Below, in pieces: positions 36,987-45,328 of a DNA stretch of 64,000 bases. Within the stretch, counting starts at the first letter, position 1, and the number at the start of each line of letters is the position of its first letter. Origin of the DNA: Massilia sp. Root351 (GTDB lineage: Bacteria > Pseudomonadota > Gammaproteobacteria > Burkholderiales > Burkholderiaceae_D); assembly GCF_001425045.1 (NCBI RefSeq), contig NZ_LMDJ01000035.1:1-64000 (forward strand). Direction: 5' to 3'. The notes under the pieces are model-generated. The model ran no database searches. It was not told the origin of the DNA and was given only the letters and a program-made list of their open reading frames with translations. Made by a program: the position numbers and the translations under genes.

Positions 36987-38647
36987 AAACCGGGCGCCAG
37001 CCCGGCCGCCGCGCCGCCCTGGCCCGCCGCCTCCGCCTCCGGCAGCCAGGTCTTCAAGCGGTACAGGCGCTGGCGGTAATTGCCTTCCGGGCCGTCCAGG
37101 CCGGCGTCGACGTTGTCGAACAGGCGGCCGATGCGGTCCAGCGCGTGGCGCTGCTGGGCATTGCGCACCAGCACCAGGCGGCGCTTGCCGCGCCCGTAGC
37201 TGGCGCGGATATCGACCACCAGGCAATGGCCGCGGTCGGCCGCCTTCACATCCAGCAGCAGCGCCTCGGCCCGGCTCAGGCCGAACCATCCCGCCAGTTC
37301 CACGCGCGCCGCCAGCAAGGGCTGGCTGTTCAGCAATTCCCGGCTGACGCCCGGCAGGCTGGCGGCCCAGCCGCCACCGTCGGTCAGCGGCGCGATGCGG
37401 CGCAGCGCCGCCTGCGCTTCCCCGCTGCCCTGGGCGGCTGCCTTTTGCAGCCAGTACGCGGCGCGCACGTCGTTTTCCTCGCCGCCGCGCCGGGTGCGCC
37501 AGGCGTGGATGCCGCATTCGAGCTGCGCCGCGCTGTGGCCCATGTCGGCCGCGCGCTCCAGGCAGGCTTGCGCTTCGCTCACGCTGCGCTGCGAAAATTC
37601 CGGTTTGATATAGATGCGCGACAGCGCGAACCACGCGTCGGCCAGGCCCTGCTCGCCGGCCTGGGTCAGCCAGCGGATGGCGCGCTTGAAATTGACGGCC
37701 GGAATGCCCTCGCGCAGCCGCTCGCCTTCCCGGTTCATGCGCGCGAACCACAGGCCCAGCGCCAGCTGGGCGGTACGGTCGCCGCCGTGCGCGGCCAGCT
37801 CGCGGCAGTGCAGCTCGGTGCCGTCCGGCTCCAGGCCGGCGTCGGCGTCGGCGTAGGCGTCCAGCTGGCCCAGCGCCTGGGCGCAGCGCGCCAGCAGCTG
37901 CACCTGCTGCGGCGCGGCCTGCCAGCCGGCGTTGCGCGCGGCCTCGGCATCCGGCGGCGCCGCGCGCAGCAATTGGCGCACCAGCGGCAGCGCCTGCTCC
38001 AGGAAGGCGGCGCGCGACAGCTTGCCCCAGGCTTCGTCCAGCGCCACATAGGCCAGGCTGTTGACGGGGATGGGCGCCGCCGCCGGGACCGGGGCTGGCG
38101 GCTGGGCTGACGGCTGGGGGCGGGCTGGTGCGCCGGGGCCGGCCTGGGCCGGCGCCCTGGCCGCCTGCGCCGGCTGCTGCTGAGCCAGCAAGCGCAGCGC
38201 CTCCGGCAACCCGGCCCGCACCGCCGCGTCGAGTGCCTGCATGGCCTTGGCGCGCAGCGCGCCGTGGGCGCTGGCCGCCGCCACGCCAAGCGCGCCCAGC
38301 GCACCGAGCGCGCCGGCCGCATCGGACTCCCCGGGCGGCGCGCTCAGCACCAGCTGCGCCAGCACCAGGCCGGCCGGCACCACGCCGGCCTCCCAGGCGC
38401 GTTCATACCAGGGCAATACCGCTTCGCGGCTGTGCTGTGCGTATTCGTAGCCGACATGGCTGCCGATCAGCCGCCACGCTTCGTCGCGCCCCTGGATGGC
38501 GGCGCGGTGCAGCCAATGCAGGGCGGTGGGCGGGCTTTGCGGCAGGCTGGCGCCGCCGAACAGATACAGTTTCCCCAATGCCAGCTGGCACTGGGCGTCT
38601 CCCGCGCGCGCCCCTCGGATCATTACTAGTTCTTCACGATTTGCCAT
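36983..38647 (-). CDS. SEL1-like repeat protein
   Basis: The protein has 554 residues with SEL1/TPR-like repeats ([81 protein letters not shown]). An Ala/Pro-rich linker at about 165-205 is probably disordered. No signal peptide is visible. Such proteins mediate protein contacts; the partner is unknown. The start 38647 (MANREEL) is preferred, with ATG 38671 as an alternative; neither has a strong Shine-Dalgarno. Confidence 0.82.
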   Translation of the reverse strand: MANREELVMIRGARAGDAQCQLALGKLYLFGGASLPQSPPTALHWLHRAAIQGRDEAWRLIGSHVGYEYAQHSREAVLPWYERAWEAGVVPAGLVLAQLVLSAPPGESDAAGALGALGALGVAAASAHGALRAKAMQALDAAVRAGLPEALRLLAQQQPAQAARAPAQAGPGAPARPQPSAQPPAPVPAAAPIPVNSLAYVALDEAWGKLSRAAFLEQALPLVRQLLRAAPPDAEAARNAGWQAAPQQVQLLARCAQALGQLDAYADADAGLEPDGTELHCRELAAHGGDRTAQLALGLWFARMNREGERLREGIPAVNFKRAIRWLTQAGEQGLADAWFALSRIYIKPEFSQRSVSEAQACLERAADMGHSAAQLECGIHAWRTRRGGEENDVRAAYWLQKAAAQGSGEAQAALRRIAPLTDGGGWAASLPGVSRELLNSQPLLAARVELAGWFGLSRAEALLLDVKAADRGHCLVVDIRASYGRGKRRLVLVRNAQQRHALDRIGRLFDNVDAGLDGPEGNYRQRLYRLKTWLPEAEAAGQGGAAAGLAPGF

Positions 38648-39108
38648 CGTTCCACTATTAATATGATTCATTCAAGAAAACGCAGCGTCTTTGCCGCGCC
38701 GGCCATAGACCGGGTGGCTTGCTATTTGGTTGATCTTGCCACATTCCAACAATCACAGTAAGGTCAAGTGTAGTTTTCATACCAATCGGATTTACAGCCA
38801 ATTGCTAAGTATTTGATATTGCTCAACTATTGCGGGGCGGTTGCGCGTGTACGCTGAACCCCATGCCATTAACTAAACGAAAGGAAATCTTGCCGAAGCG
38901 CATGCAATGGACAGCTATTCAAGCGTTTCAAAAATACAACAAGAAACCACATTTTTTTGGCTTTCGACCAATACTAACCCTCATAATCGACCAATCCTTC
39001 ACGGTAGGCGCAGCCAGCAATTAAGGTTTAGACCAGATGAGTGTCGAGTGCACTTCGCGATTTCGCTCTTTGATCGATGAACTAATAGTTAACTAAAAGG
39101 AAGAACAA
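38648..39108. other. AT-rich intergenic region before the first porin
   Basis: This 461-bp gap is clearly more AT-rich than its surroundings. It holds an apparent porin 5' region with AAGGAAG just before the ATG. A 64-codon frame at 38830-39024 lacks protein-like composition and a good start site, so I do not call it. No terminator, tRNA or repeat was found. A promoter and long 5' UTR for the porin are likely within it. Confidence 0.5.
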
Positions 39109-40185
39109 ATGAAAAAATCATTAGTGGCCCTGGCACTCATGGGCGCCTTCGCTGGAGCCCATGCGCAATCATCCGTCACTATTTACGGCACGCTGGATGC
39201 CGGCGTTTCAAAAACCACCGGCACCACCGCCCAGATCGGCAAACGCGACAACAACAAACTCGGTTTCCGCGGCGTGGAAGACCTCGGCAACGGCCTGAAG
39301 GCGCTGTTCCACCTGGAGATCCGCTACGAGCCGGACACCGGCACCATCGAGAACACCGCCGGCACCAACAGCCGTCCGCTGTTCCAGGGCCAGAGCCGGG
39401 TCGGCCTGCAAGGCGACTTCGGTACCGTGCGCCTGGGCCGCGGCCTGACCCCGTTCCAGGAAACGTCGACCGCTTTCGAACCATGGAGCGGCGTGCCTGC
39501 GGTGGCCGGCTACCAGACCAACCTGCAAGTGGCCGGCTACACCAGCGATCCGCTGGCGCCGCCGGGCTCGTCCGGCAACCGCTTCTCCAATGCGGTCTGG
39601 TACAACACCCCGGTGATGAACGGCTTCCAGCTGAACGTGGCGGTGGCCGCCAAGGAATCGCTGGGCAACACCACCGCCATCATCGGCCGCGGCACCGCGC
39701 TGGCGCCGCAGTACACCGTCAACTCGATGGCCTCGGCCAACCCCTTCGGCGCCAGCGCCACCTACACGCTGAACCAGTTCGCCGCCTACGCCGCGTATGA
39801 GCGCAACGCGATCGAAACCAAGCTGTGGTCGGTGGGCGCATCGTACAAGCCGATGCCGGCCCTGAAGCTGATGGCCTCGTACCAGAAGCAGGACATGGAC
39901 CACACCATCGTGGCCGGCGCGGCCAACCACGAAACCGACGCCTGGCTGGTGGGCGCCAACTACACCATGGGCCCGGGCAAGCTGCTGCTGGGCTATGGCC
40001 AGAAGTCGCCGGACCGCATCCTGAAGACCAAGCAGGCCTCGATCGGCTACGAGTACAACATCTCGACCCGCACCTATATCTACTTCGACCTGTCGAACCG
40101 CAAGATGCCGGTGCCGGCCGCCGTCACCACGCTGAACGACAGCTCGGTGAACCACTACTCGGTCGGTATCCACCACAACTTCTAA
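39109..40185 (+). CDS. Gram-negative outer-membrane porin (first)
   Basis: The 358-residue porin of the betaproteobacterial general-porin family has a signal peptide MKKSLVALALMGAFAGAHA and begins SSVTIYGTLDAGV. It contains FRGVEDLGNGLKALF and the loop-3 type RVGLQGDFGTVRLGRGLTPF, and ends with the membrane-insertion signature terminating in Phe (VGIHHNF). It should form trimeric beta-barrel channels. It has its own terminator. About 200 bp separates it from a second, only moderately similar porin. Confidence 0.95.
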   Translation: MKKSLVALALMGAFAGAHAQSSVTIYGTLDAGVSKTTGTTAQIGKRDNNKLGFRGVEDLGNGLKALFHLEIRYEPDTGTIENTAGTNSRPLFQGQSRVGLQGDFGTVRLGRGLTPFQETSTAFEPWSGVPAVAGYQTNLQVAGYTSDPLAPPGSSGNRFSNAVWYNTPVMNGFQLNVAVAAKESLGNTTAIIGRGTALAPQYTVNSMASANPFGASATYTLNQFAAYAAYERNAIETKLWSVGASYKPMPALKLMASYQKQDMDHTIVAGAANHETDAWLVGANYTMGPGKLLLGYGQKSPDRILKTKQASIGYEYNISTRTYIYFDLSNRKMPVPAAVTTLNDSSVNHYSVGIHHNF

Positions 40186-40213
40186 TGCGCAAGCAAGCCC
40201 GTGCATAGCAACG

Positions 40214-40243
40214 AACGGACCTGGCAACAGGTCCGTTTTTTTT
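40214..40243 (+). terminator. Intrinsic terminator of the first porin
   Basis: AACGGACCTG and CAGGTCCGTT form a perfect 10-bp stem capped by a GCAA tetraloop and run into eight Ts. It lies 28 bp after the porin stop. Confidence 0.93.
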
Positions 40244-40333
40244 GCTTTGTGACTTTTTCGCAACTCCGGATCAATCAGCAACATAGCTTTCTGTACAAGG
40301 CTGGATAGCCGTGTCATATTGGTTGCACCTAAT

Positions 40334-40349
40334 TAGTACGCACGTACTA
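40334..40349. promoter_or_regulatory. Palindrome upstream of the second porin
   Basis: TAGTACG and CGTACTA flank CA in a perfect 16-bp inverted repeat, 44 bp before the porin ATG. A possible -35 TTGCAC lies at 40323-40328 just before it, so a bound repressor would block the promoter. The regulator is unknown. Confidence 0.5.
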
Positions 40350-40392
40350 TTTTGAGAATAATAAAAAAACAACTCAATCTTTTGGAGACTGC

Positions 40393-41688
40393 ATGAAAAC
40401 TAAACTGCTCGCAGCGGGTATTGCCGCCTGTTTCGCCGTGCCTGCCATGGCCCAATCCTCGGTCACCATCTACGGTATCGCCGATGCCGGCGTGATGTAC
40501 GTGAAGAACGGCGGCCAGGACGCCAAGACCAAGCTGGTCAGCGGTATCGCCGACGGCTCGCGCCTGGGCTTCCGCGGCATCGAGGACATGGGCGGCGGCT
40601 ACAAGGCCATCTTCAACCTGGAAGCGCGCGTCGAGCTCGACACCGGCCGCCAGCAAACCGGCAACCTGAGCAGCAACCCCACCTTCGCGCTGACCGAAGG
40701 CCTGAACTTCACCGTGCCGGCAGCGGCCGGCGGCGCAGCCACGGCCGAGAAGCTGCGCGCCGGCGTGCAAGCCGCGCTGAACCCGGCCATCAACGTCAAC
40801 ATCAACGGCGCCCTGTTCGACCGCACCTCGATGGTCGGCCTGATCATGCCGGTGGGCGCAGTGCTGCTGGGCCGCATGTACACCCCGGGCTACGAAGTGC
40901 TGAACGCCGGCGACGTGTTCGAGTCGGGCACGGCCGCCGGCTGGGGCGGCATCGTGGGCGGCACCGGCGGCCTGCTGACGGCCGGTATCGCGATCCGTTC
41001 CGACAAGTCGATCCAGTACCGCATGGAACTGCCGAACGGCCTCAAGGCGTCGGCCATGTACGGCACCGAGAAATCGGGCTACATCGGCATGGACAAGCGC
41101 TCGTGGGGCGCCAACGTGCGCTACGTGGCCAACGGCTGGGACGTCGGCCTGGGCCACAACCACGGCACCGACCAGGTCGGCGCGCGCGGCCTGGTGACCA
41201 CCACGCTGGCCGGCTCCTACGCCTTCGACAACTGGAAGCTGTTCCTGGGCACCCACAAGCAGAAGAACGAGAACTCGGTCATCATCCGCTACGCGGGCGA
41301 CCTGCTGGCGCCGACCTTCGCCGCCTTCCCTGCTCCGCTGAGCACGCTGCTGGCCGGCCAGGCCAACGCCGCGCTCAAGCGCAACTTCCTGCTGGACGCG
41401 ATCAGCTACCAGGTCGGTTTCCACTACAAGGTGGGCGCGGGCCGCATCATGGCGTCCGTGGTGCGCCAGGACGACAAGCGGGCCGACGCCAGCGACGCCA
41501 CCCAGTACGGCATCGGCTACGACTACAACCTGTCCAAGCGCACCGACGTGTACCTGGTGGGCGCCTACATCAAGAACGAGAACGACGGCCAGTACGCGAT
41601 CGGCGCGGCCAGCGCCTCGGGCGGCTTCACCTCGAAACCGGGCGAGTCGAGCAAGGGTATCCAGATCGGCATGCGCCACCGCTTCTAA
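40393..41688 (+). CDS. Gram-negative outer-membrane porin (second)
   Basis: The 431-residue porin has a signal peptide MKTKLLAAGIAACFAVPAMA, then SSVTIYGIADAGV, FRGIEDMGGGYKAIF, GRMYTPGYEVL and a C-terminal Phe (IGMRHRF). It is longer than the neighbouring porin because of an Ala/Asn-rich insertion at about residues 100-140 and longer loops later. Specificity is unknown. GGAG lies just upstream of the ATG, a palindrome further upstream, and a terminator downstream, so it is a separate unit. Confidence 0.95.
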   Translation: MKTKLLAAGIAACFAVPAMAQSSVTIYGIADAGVMYVKNGGQDAKTKLVSGIADGSRLGFRGIEDMGGGYKAIFNLEARVELDTGRQQTGNLSSNPTFALTEGLNFTVPAAAGGAATAEKLRAGVQAALNPAINVNINGALFDRTSMVGLIMPVGAVLLGRMYTPGYEVLNAGDVFESGTAAGWGGIVGGTGGLLTAGIAIRSDKSIQYRMELPNGLKASAMYGTEKSGYIGMDKRSWGANVRYVANGWDVGLGHNHGTDQVGARGLVTTTLAGSYAFDNWKLFLGTHKQKNENSVIIRYAGDLLAPTFAAFPAPLSTLLAGQANAALKRNFLLDAISYQVGFHYKVGAGRIMASVVRQDDKRADASDATQYGIGYDYNLSKRTDVYLVGAYIKNENDGQYAIGAASASGGFTSKPGESSKGIQIGMRHRF

Positions 41689-41717
41689 GCGCGGCGGGGC
41701 CGCTGCACGCCACACCG

Positions 41718-41742
41718 AAAGACGCCTGCGGGCGTCTTTTTT
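41718..41742 (+). terminator. Intrinsic terminator of the second porin
   Basis: AAAGACGCC and GGCGTCTTT form a 9-bp stem with a TGCG loop and run into a T-tract, 29 bp after the porin stop. Confidence 0.9.
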
Positions 41743-41797
41743 ATTGGCGCCTCGGTTAGAATGGCGCTTGCCTCTCCACCACACTTACGCTGAAACA

Positions 41798-42472
41798 ATG
41801 GATTCCACCGCCGTACTGCAATACCTGACCGACCATCCGCACTTCTTCGAAGAGCACGCCAGCCTGCTGGGCGAGGTCAAGCTGTCCAGCCCGCTGACCG
41901 GGCGCGCCGTTTCGCTGCAGGAGCGCCAGATGGAAGTGATGCGCGACAAGTACAAGGCGCTGGAACTGCGCATGGCCGAACTGTCGCGCCACGCCAAGGA
42001 AAACGAGACCATCGCCGGCCGCTTCCACAGCTGGACCCAGGCCCTGCTGCAAGTGCGCCAGGACGGCGCCATGCCGCGCGTGCTGGCCGACAGCCTGAAG
42101 AGCAGCTTCCACGTGCCGCAGGCCACGCTGCGCCTGTGGGGCGCCAAGCCGGAATACGCGGACCAGTGGTTCACCAACGGCGCGTCGGATGACGCGCGCA
42201 TCTTCGCCAACAGCCTGATGGCCCCGTACTGCGGCGCCAACAACGACTTCGAAGCGGTGCGCTGGCTGGAAGACGCGGGCCACGTGCAGTCCACCGTCAT
42301 CATCCCGCTGCGCAAGCCGGGCGCGGCCGCGCCGGGCGGCAAGAGCGCCACCTTCGGCCTGCTGATCCTGGGCTCGCCGGATTCGGAGCGCTTCACCTCG
42401 CTGATGGCGACCGATTTCCTGGTCCACATCGGCGAAACGGCCAGCACCGCGCTGGCCCCGCTGCTGGCCTGA
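41798..42472 (+). CDS. DUF484 family protein
   Basis: The 224-residue cytoplasmic protein opens VLQYLTDHPHFFEEHASLLGEVKL, the DUF484 signature. A coiled-coil stretch (ERQMEVMRDKYKALELRMAEL) and a GAF-like C-terminal half follow. Its function is unknown, but the family is consistently encoded directly before xerC, as here (7-bp gap). The start chosen is ATG 41798; an upstream in-frame ATG lies in the preceding terminator. Confidence 0.92.
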   Translation: MDSTAVLQYLTDHPHFFEEHASLLGEVKLSSPLTGRAVSLQERQMEVMRDKYKALELRMAELSRHAKENETIAGRFHSWTQALLQVRQDGAMPRVLADSLKSSFHVPQATLRLWGAKPEYADQWFTNGASDDARIFANSLMAPYCGANNDFEAVRWLEDAGHVQSTVIIPLRKPGAAAPGGKSATFGLLILGSPDSERFTSLMATDFLVHIGETASTALAPLLA

Positions 42473-42479
42473 GGCCGCC

Positions 42480-43421
42480 ATGGGCGAGCGCGGCAAGGCC
42501 GAGTGGGCGCACGCTTACCTCGAGCAGCTGCGCACCCAGCGCAAACTGTCGCCGCACACGCTGGACGCCTACCGGCGCGACCTGGCCGAGCTGGCCGCGC
42601 TCAGCGGCGAAACGGCGTGGAACGCGCTGGCGCAGGCCGACCTGCGCCGCTACGCCGCCCGCCTGCACGGCAAGGCGCTGGAGCCGCGCTCCATCGCCCG
42701 CAAGCTGTCCAGCTGGCGCGGCTTCTTCGACTGGCTGGCCGGGCAGACCGCGCTGGCCGCCAATCCCGTGCAGGGCGTACGCGCCCCCAAGCGCGCCAAG
42801 ACGCTGCCCAAGGCGCTGTCGGTGGACGACGCGGTGCGCCTGGTGTCGGCGCCGGCGCGCCTGGCTTCCTCCGGGCCGGGCGCAGCGCCCGAACCGGCCG
42901 AGCTGTGCAACCGGGCCATGTTCGAGCTGCTGTATTCGAGCGGCTTGCGGGTGTCCGAACTGGCCGGACTGGACCTGCACTACAGCAAGGACGCACTGGG
43001 CTGGCTGGAACAGGGCAACGCCGACGTGACCGTGCTGGGCAAGGGCGGCAAGCGCCGCACCGTGCCGGTGGGAAGCGCCGCCATGGCCGCCATCGCGGCC
43101 TGGCTGGCGGTGCGCCCGGCGCCGGCCGACGGCAGCGCCGCCCTGTTTACCAGCGCGCGCGGCAGCCGCGTGTCGGCGCGCGTGGTGCAGCTGCGCCTGA
43201 AGGCGCACGGCCTGGCCACCGGCGCGCCCTCGGCGGTGCACCCGCACATGCTGCGCCACTCCTTCGCCTCGCACGTGCTGCAGTCCTCCGGCGACCTGCG
43301 CGCGGTGCAGGACATGCTGGGCCACGCCACCATCGCTTCCACCCAGGTCTACACGGCGCTGGACTTCCAGCACCTGGCCCAGGTCTACGACCAGGCCCAT
43401 CCGCGCGCCAAGATTAAATAG
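42480..43421 (+). CDS. xerC: Tyrosine recombinase XerC
   Basis: XerC resolves chromosome dimers at dif together with XerD. The 313-residue protein has an N-terminal SAM-like core-binding domain (LEQLRTQRKLSPHTLDAYRRDL). The catalytic set is complete: Arg in YSSGLRVSELAGL, Lys in GKGGKRR, His/Arg in HPHMLRHSFA, His in LGHATI and the nucleophile Tyr in STQVYTALD. It is a housekeeping gene and no mobile element borders it. Confidence 0.95.
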   Translation: MGERGKAEWAHAYLEQLRTQRKLSPHTLDAYRRDLAELAALSGETAWNALAQADLRRYAARLHGKALEPRSIARKLSSWRGFFDWLAGQTALAANPVQGVRAPKRAKTLPKALSVDDAVRLVSAPARLASSGPGAAPEPAELCNRAMFELLYSSGLRVSELAGLDLHYSKDALGWLEQGNADVTVLGKGGKRRTVPVGSAAMAAIAAWLAVRPAPADGSAALFTSARGSRVSARVVQLRLKAHGLATGAPSAVHPHMLRHSFASHVLQSSGDLRAVQDMLGHATIASTQVYTALDFQHLAQVYDQAHPRAKIK

Positions 43422-43540
43422 ACTATGTAAAGTAAGCATGCGCTGCGTCAAGGACGGCGTTTGGCCGCTTTGACAAAATTCCGGCATAATCGCTCGATCC
43501 CGGCCCCCAGGGGCGCTCAACTACTGATCGGCAAGCTGAC

Positions 43541-44596
43541 ATGGCAATGATACCCACCACCATCCTCACCGGTTTCCTCGGCGCGGGCAAGACCACCCTG
43601 CTCAACCGTATCCTGCAGGAAAGCCACGGCATGCGCATTGCCGTCATCGAGAATGAATTCGGGCAGGAAAACATCGACAACGAGATCCTGGTGCAGGACA
43701 GCAAGGAACAAATCGTCGAGATGAACAACGGCTGCATCTGCTGCACCGTGCGCGGCGACCTGATCGTGGCGCTGTCGAACCTGGCGCAAAAGCGCGCCGC
43801 CGGCGAGCTGCACTTCGACCGCGTGGTGATTGAAACGACCGGCCTGGCCAACCCCGGCCCGGTGGCGCAGACCTTCTTTATCGACGACGAAGTGGGCAGC
43901 CACTACATGCTGGACGCCATCGTCACCGTGGTCGACGCGCGCCACGCCATGCAGCAGCTGGACGACAACGAAGAAGCGCAGCGCCAGGTGGGCTTTGCCG
44001 ACAAGCTGCTGCTGTCCAAGACCGACCTGGTGGACCAGGCCGTGCTGGACCAGCTGCTGCCGCGCCTGAAGCGCATCAACCCGCGCGCGCCCATCAGCCA
44101 GTCCAACTTCGGCAGCGCGCCGATTTCCGAGGTGCTGGACCTGAAAGGCTTCAACCTGAACGAGAAGCTGGAACTGGACCCGGACTTCCTGGCCGCCGAA
44201 GAACATGACCACGACCACGGCCATGAGCACGACCACGAGCACGGCGAACACTGCAAGCACCCCAGCCACGCCCACGACCATCACCACAGCCACCACACCG
44301 ACGACATCGCTGCCTTCGTCTTCAAGAGCGCGCGCCCGTTCGACAGCGCCAAACTGGACGAATTCCTTGGCGGGCTGGTCGATGTGTACGGTCCTCGCAT
44401 GTTGCGCTACAAAGGCGTATTGTTGATGCAGGGCGCCGAACGCAAGGTGGTATTCCAGGGCGTACACCAGCTGATGGGCAGCGATCTGGGCGCAAAGTGG
44501 GCCGAAGGGGAAGAACGTGGCAGCAAAATGGTATTTATTGGCAAAAATCTACCGAAAGACATCTTTATTCGCGGATTGGAACAATGTTTGGTATAA
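43541..44596 (+). CDS. COG0523 (CobW-like) GTPase, putative metal chaperone
   Basis: This 351-residue G3E P-loop GTPase has Walker A GFLGAGKT at 11-18, the metal-binding CXCC motif (GCICC at 64-68), a Walker B region (VVIETTGLANP) and an SKTDL guanine motif. A His/Asp-rich stretch at about 221-253 precedes the CobW C-terminal domain (AFVFKSARPFD). Family members insert or traffic zinc, cobalt or other metals. Its neighbour dksA lacks most zinc ligands, suggesting a link with zinc supply; this is inference. No clear Zur box is seen upstream. Confidence 0.93.
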   Translation: MAMIPTTILTGFLGAGKTTLLNRILQESHGMRIAVIENEFGQENIDNEILVQDSKEQIVEMNNGCICCTVRGDLIVALSNLAQKRAAGELHFDRVVIETTGLANPGPVAQTFFIDDEVGSHYMLDAIVTVVDARHAMQQLDDNEEAQRQVGFADKLLLSKTDLVDQAVLDQLLPRLKRINPRAPISQSNFGSAPISEVLDLKGFNLNEKLELDPDFLAAEEHDHDHGHEHDHEHGEHCKHPSHAHDHHHSHHTDDIAAFVFKSARPFDSAKLDEFLGGLVDVYGPRMLRYKGVLLMQGAERKVVFQGVHQLMGSDLGAKWAEGEERGSKMVFIGKNLPKDIFIRGLEQCLV

Positions 44597-44597
44597 A

Positions 44598-44626
44598 CTA
44601 ACCGGGTTTTGTGGGGTGCCGGTTAG
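44598..44626 (+). other. Stem-loop between the COG0523 gene and dksA
   Basis: CTAACCGG (44598-44605) pairs with CCGGTTAG (44619-44626) across a 13-nt G/T-rich loop. No T-tract follows, so it is not a normal terminator. It may belong to the dksA leader or to the 3' end of the previous message. Confidence 0.55.
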
Positions 44627-44721
44627 CAACTAGGTAACGACTTAGGTGCCGGCGCGGTTGCCGAGTTCATCGCGCAACTGATAAATTTGAAAACTCTGTC
44701 GTATCGAAGGTAAGCGAAGTG

Positions 44722-45174
44722 ATGACTAAAACTAATAAATCGACCCCCGCCGCTATCGAAGAAGTCCGCCTCCTCACGGAAGAAGAAATTCTGAAGATGG
44801 GCGAAGCAGACTACATGAACCCGGCGCAAATGGCATTTTTCAAGGCCAAGCTGCAAGCCCTTGAAAAAGAGCTGCTGAAGAATGCCGGCGAGACGACCGA
44901 ACACCTGCGCGAAACCGTGCTGGTGCCGGACCCTGCCGACCGTGCCACCATCGAGGAAGAACACGCCCTGGAACTGCGCACCCGCGACCGCGAGCGCAAG
45001 CTGCTCAAGAAAGTGCAGCAATCCATCGTCGCCATCGATAACAACGAATATGGCTGGTGCGAAGAGACTGGCGAACCGATCGGCATTCCGCGCCTGATCG
45101 CCCGTCCGACCGCCACCCTGTCGCTGGAAGCACAGCAGCGCCGCGAACTGAAGCAGAAGCTGTACGGGGACTAA
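44722..45174 (+). CDS. dksA: DksA-type RNA polymerase-binding regulator lacking most zinc cysteines
   Basis: DksA binds the RNA polymerase secondary channel and, with ppGpp, resets transcription under starvation. The 150-residue protein keeps the coiled-coil tip DxxDxA (Asp70, Asp73, Ala75 in VPDPADRATIEEE). In the zinc-finger region only Cys113 remains; the other three positions are Thr116, Ser134 and Ala137. It should therefore fold without zinc, like DksA2-type proteins. ATG 44722 is preferred over GTG 44719. It has its own terminator. Confidence 0.93.
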   Translation: MTKTNKSTPAAIEEVRLLTEEEILKMGEADYMNPAQMAFFKAKLQALEKELLKNAGETTEHLRETVLVPDPADRATIEEEHALELRTRDRERKLLKKVQQSIVAIDNNEYGWCEETGEPIGIPRLIARPTATLSLEAQQRRELKQKLYGD

Positions 45175-45240
45175 GCAACCGCCCGGCTGCCTCCGCAGCA
45201 GCCGCCCCGGCGCATGGGCGCAGGCGGACGGCTCACCTTA

Positions 45241-45275
45241 AAAAAAGCATGCAGGCAAGGCCGCATGCTTTTTTT
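45241..45275 (+). terminator. Intrinsic terminator of dksA
   Basis: AAAAAAGCATGC pairs with GCATGCTTTTTT (12 bp), enclosing AGGCAAGGCC, which can itself fold as GGC/GCC. The T-tract is part of the stem, so it may work in both directions. It lies 67 bp after the dksA stop. Confidence 0.88.
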
Positions 45276-45328
45276 GTTTGTGCCTTGCTCTTCGGCTACA
45301 CTAGGAGACCAGCATAGCGAGGAATGCC

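Noticed and set aside
38830-39024. 64-codon frame in the AT-rich region before the first porin
   Set aside because: No ribosome binding site, no protein-like features, no operon context; more likely part of a leader.
42480-43421. Integrase of a mobile element
   Set aside because: The tyrosine recombinase is XerC by gene order (after DUF484) and motifs; no att repeats, tRNA or cargo genes adjoin it.
43422-43540. Zur box or clear promoter before the COG0523 gene
   Set aside because: A TTGACA and a CATAAT are present but only 9 nt apart, and no GTTATAATATAAC-like palindrome was found.
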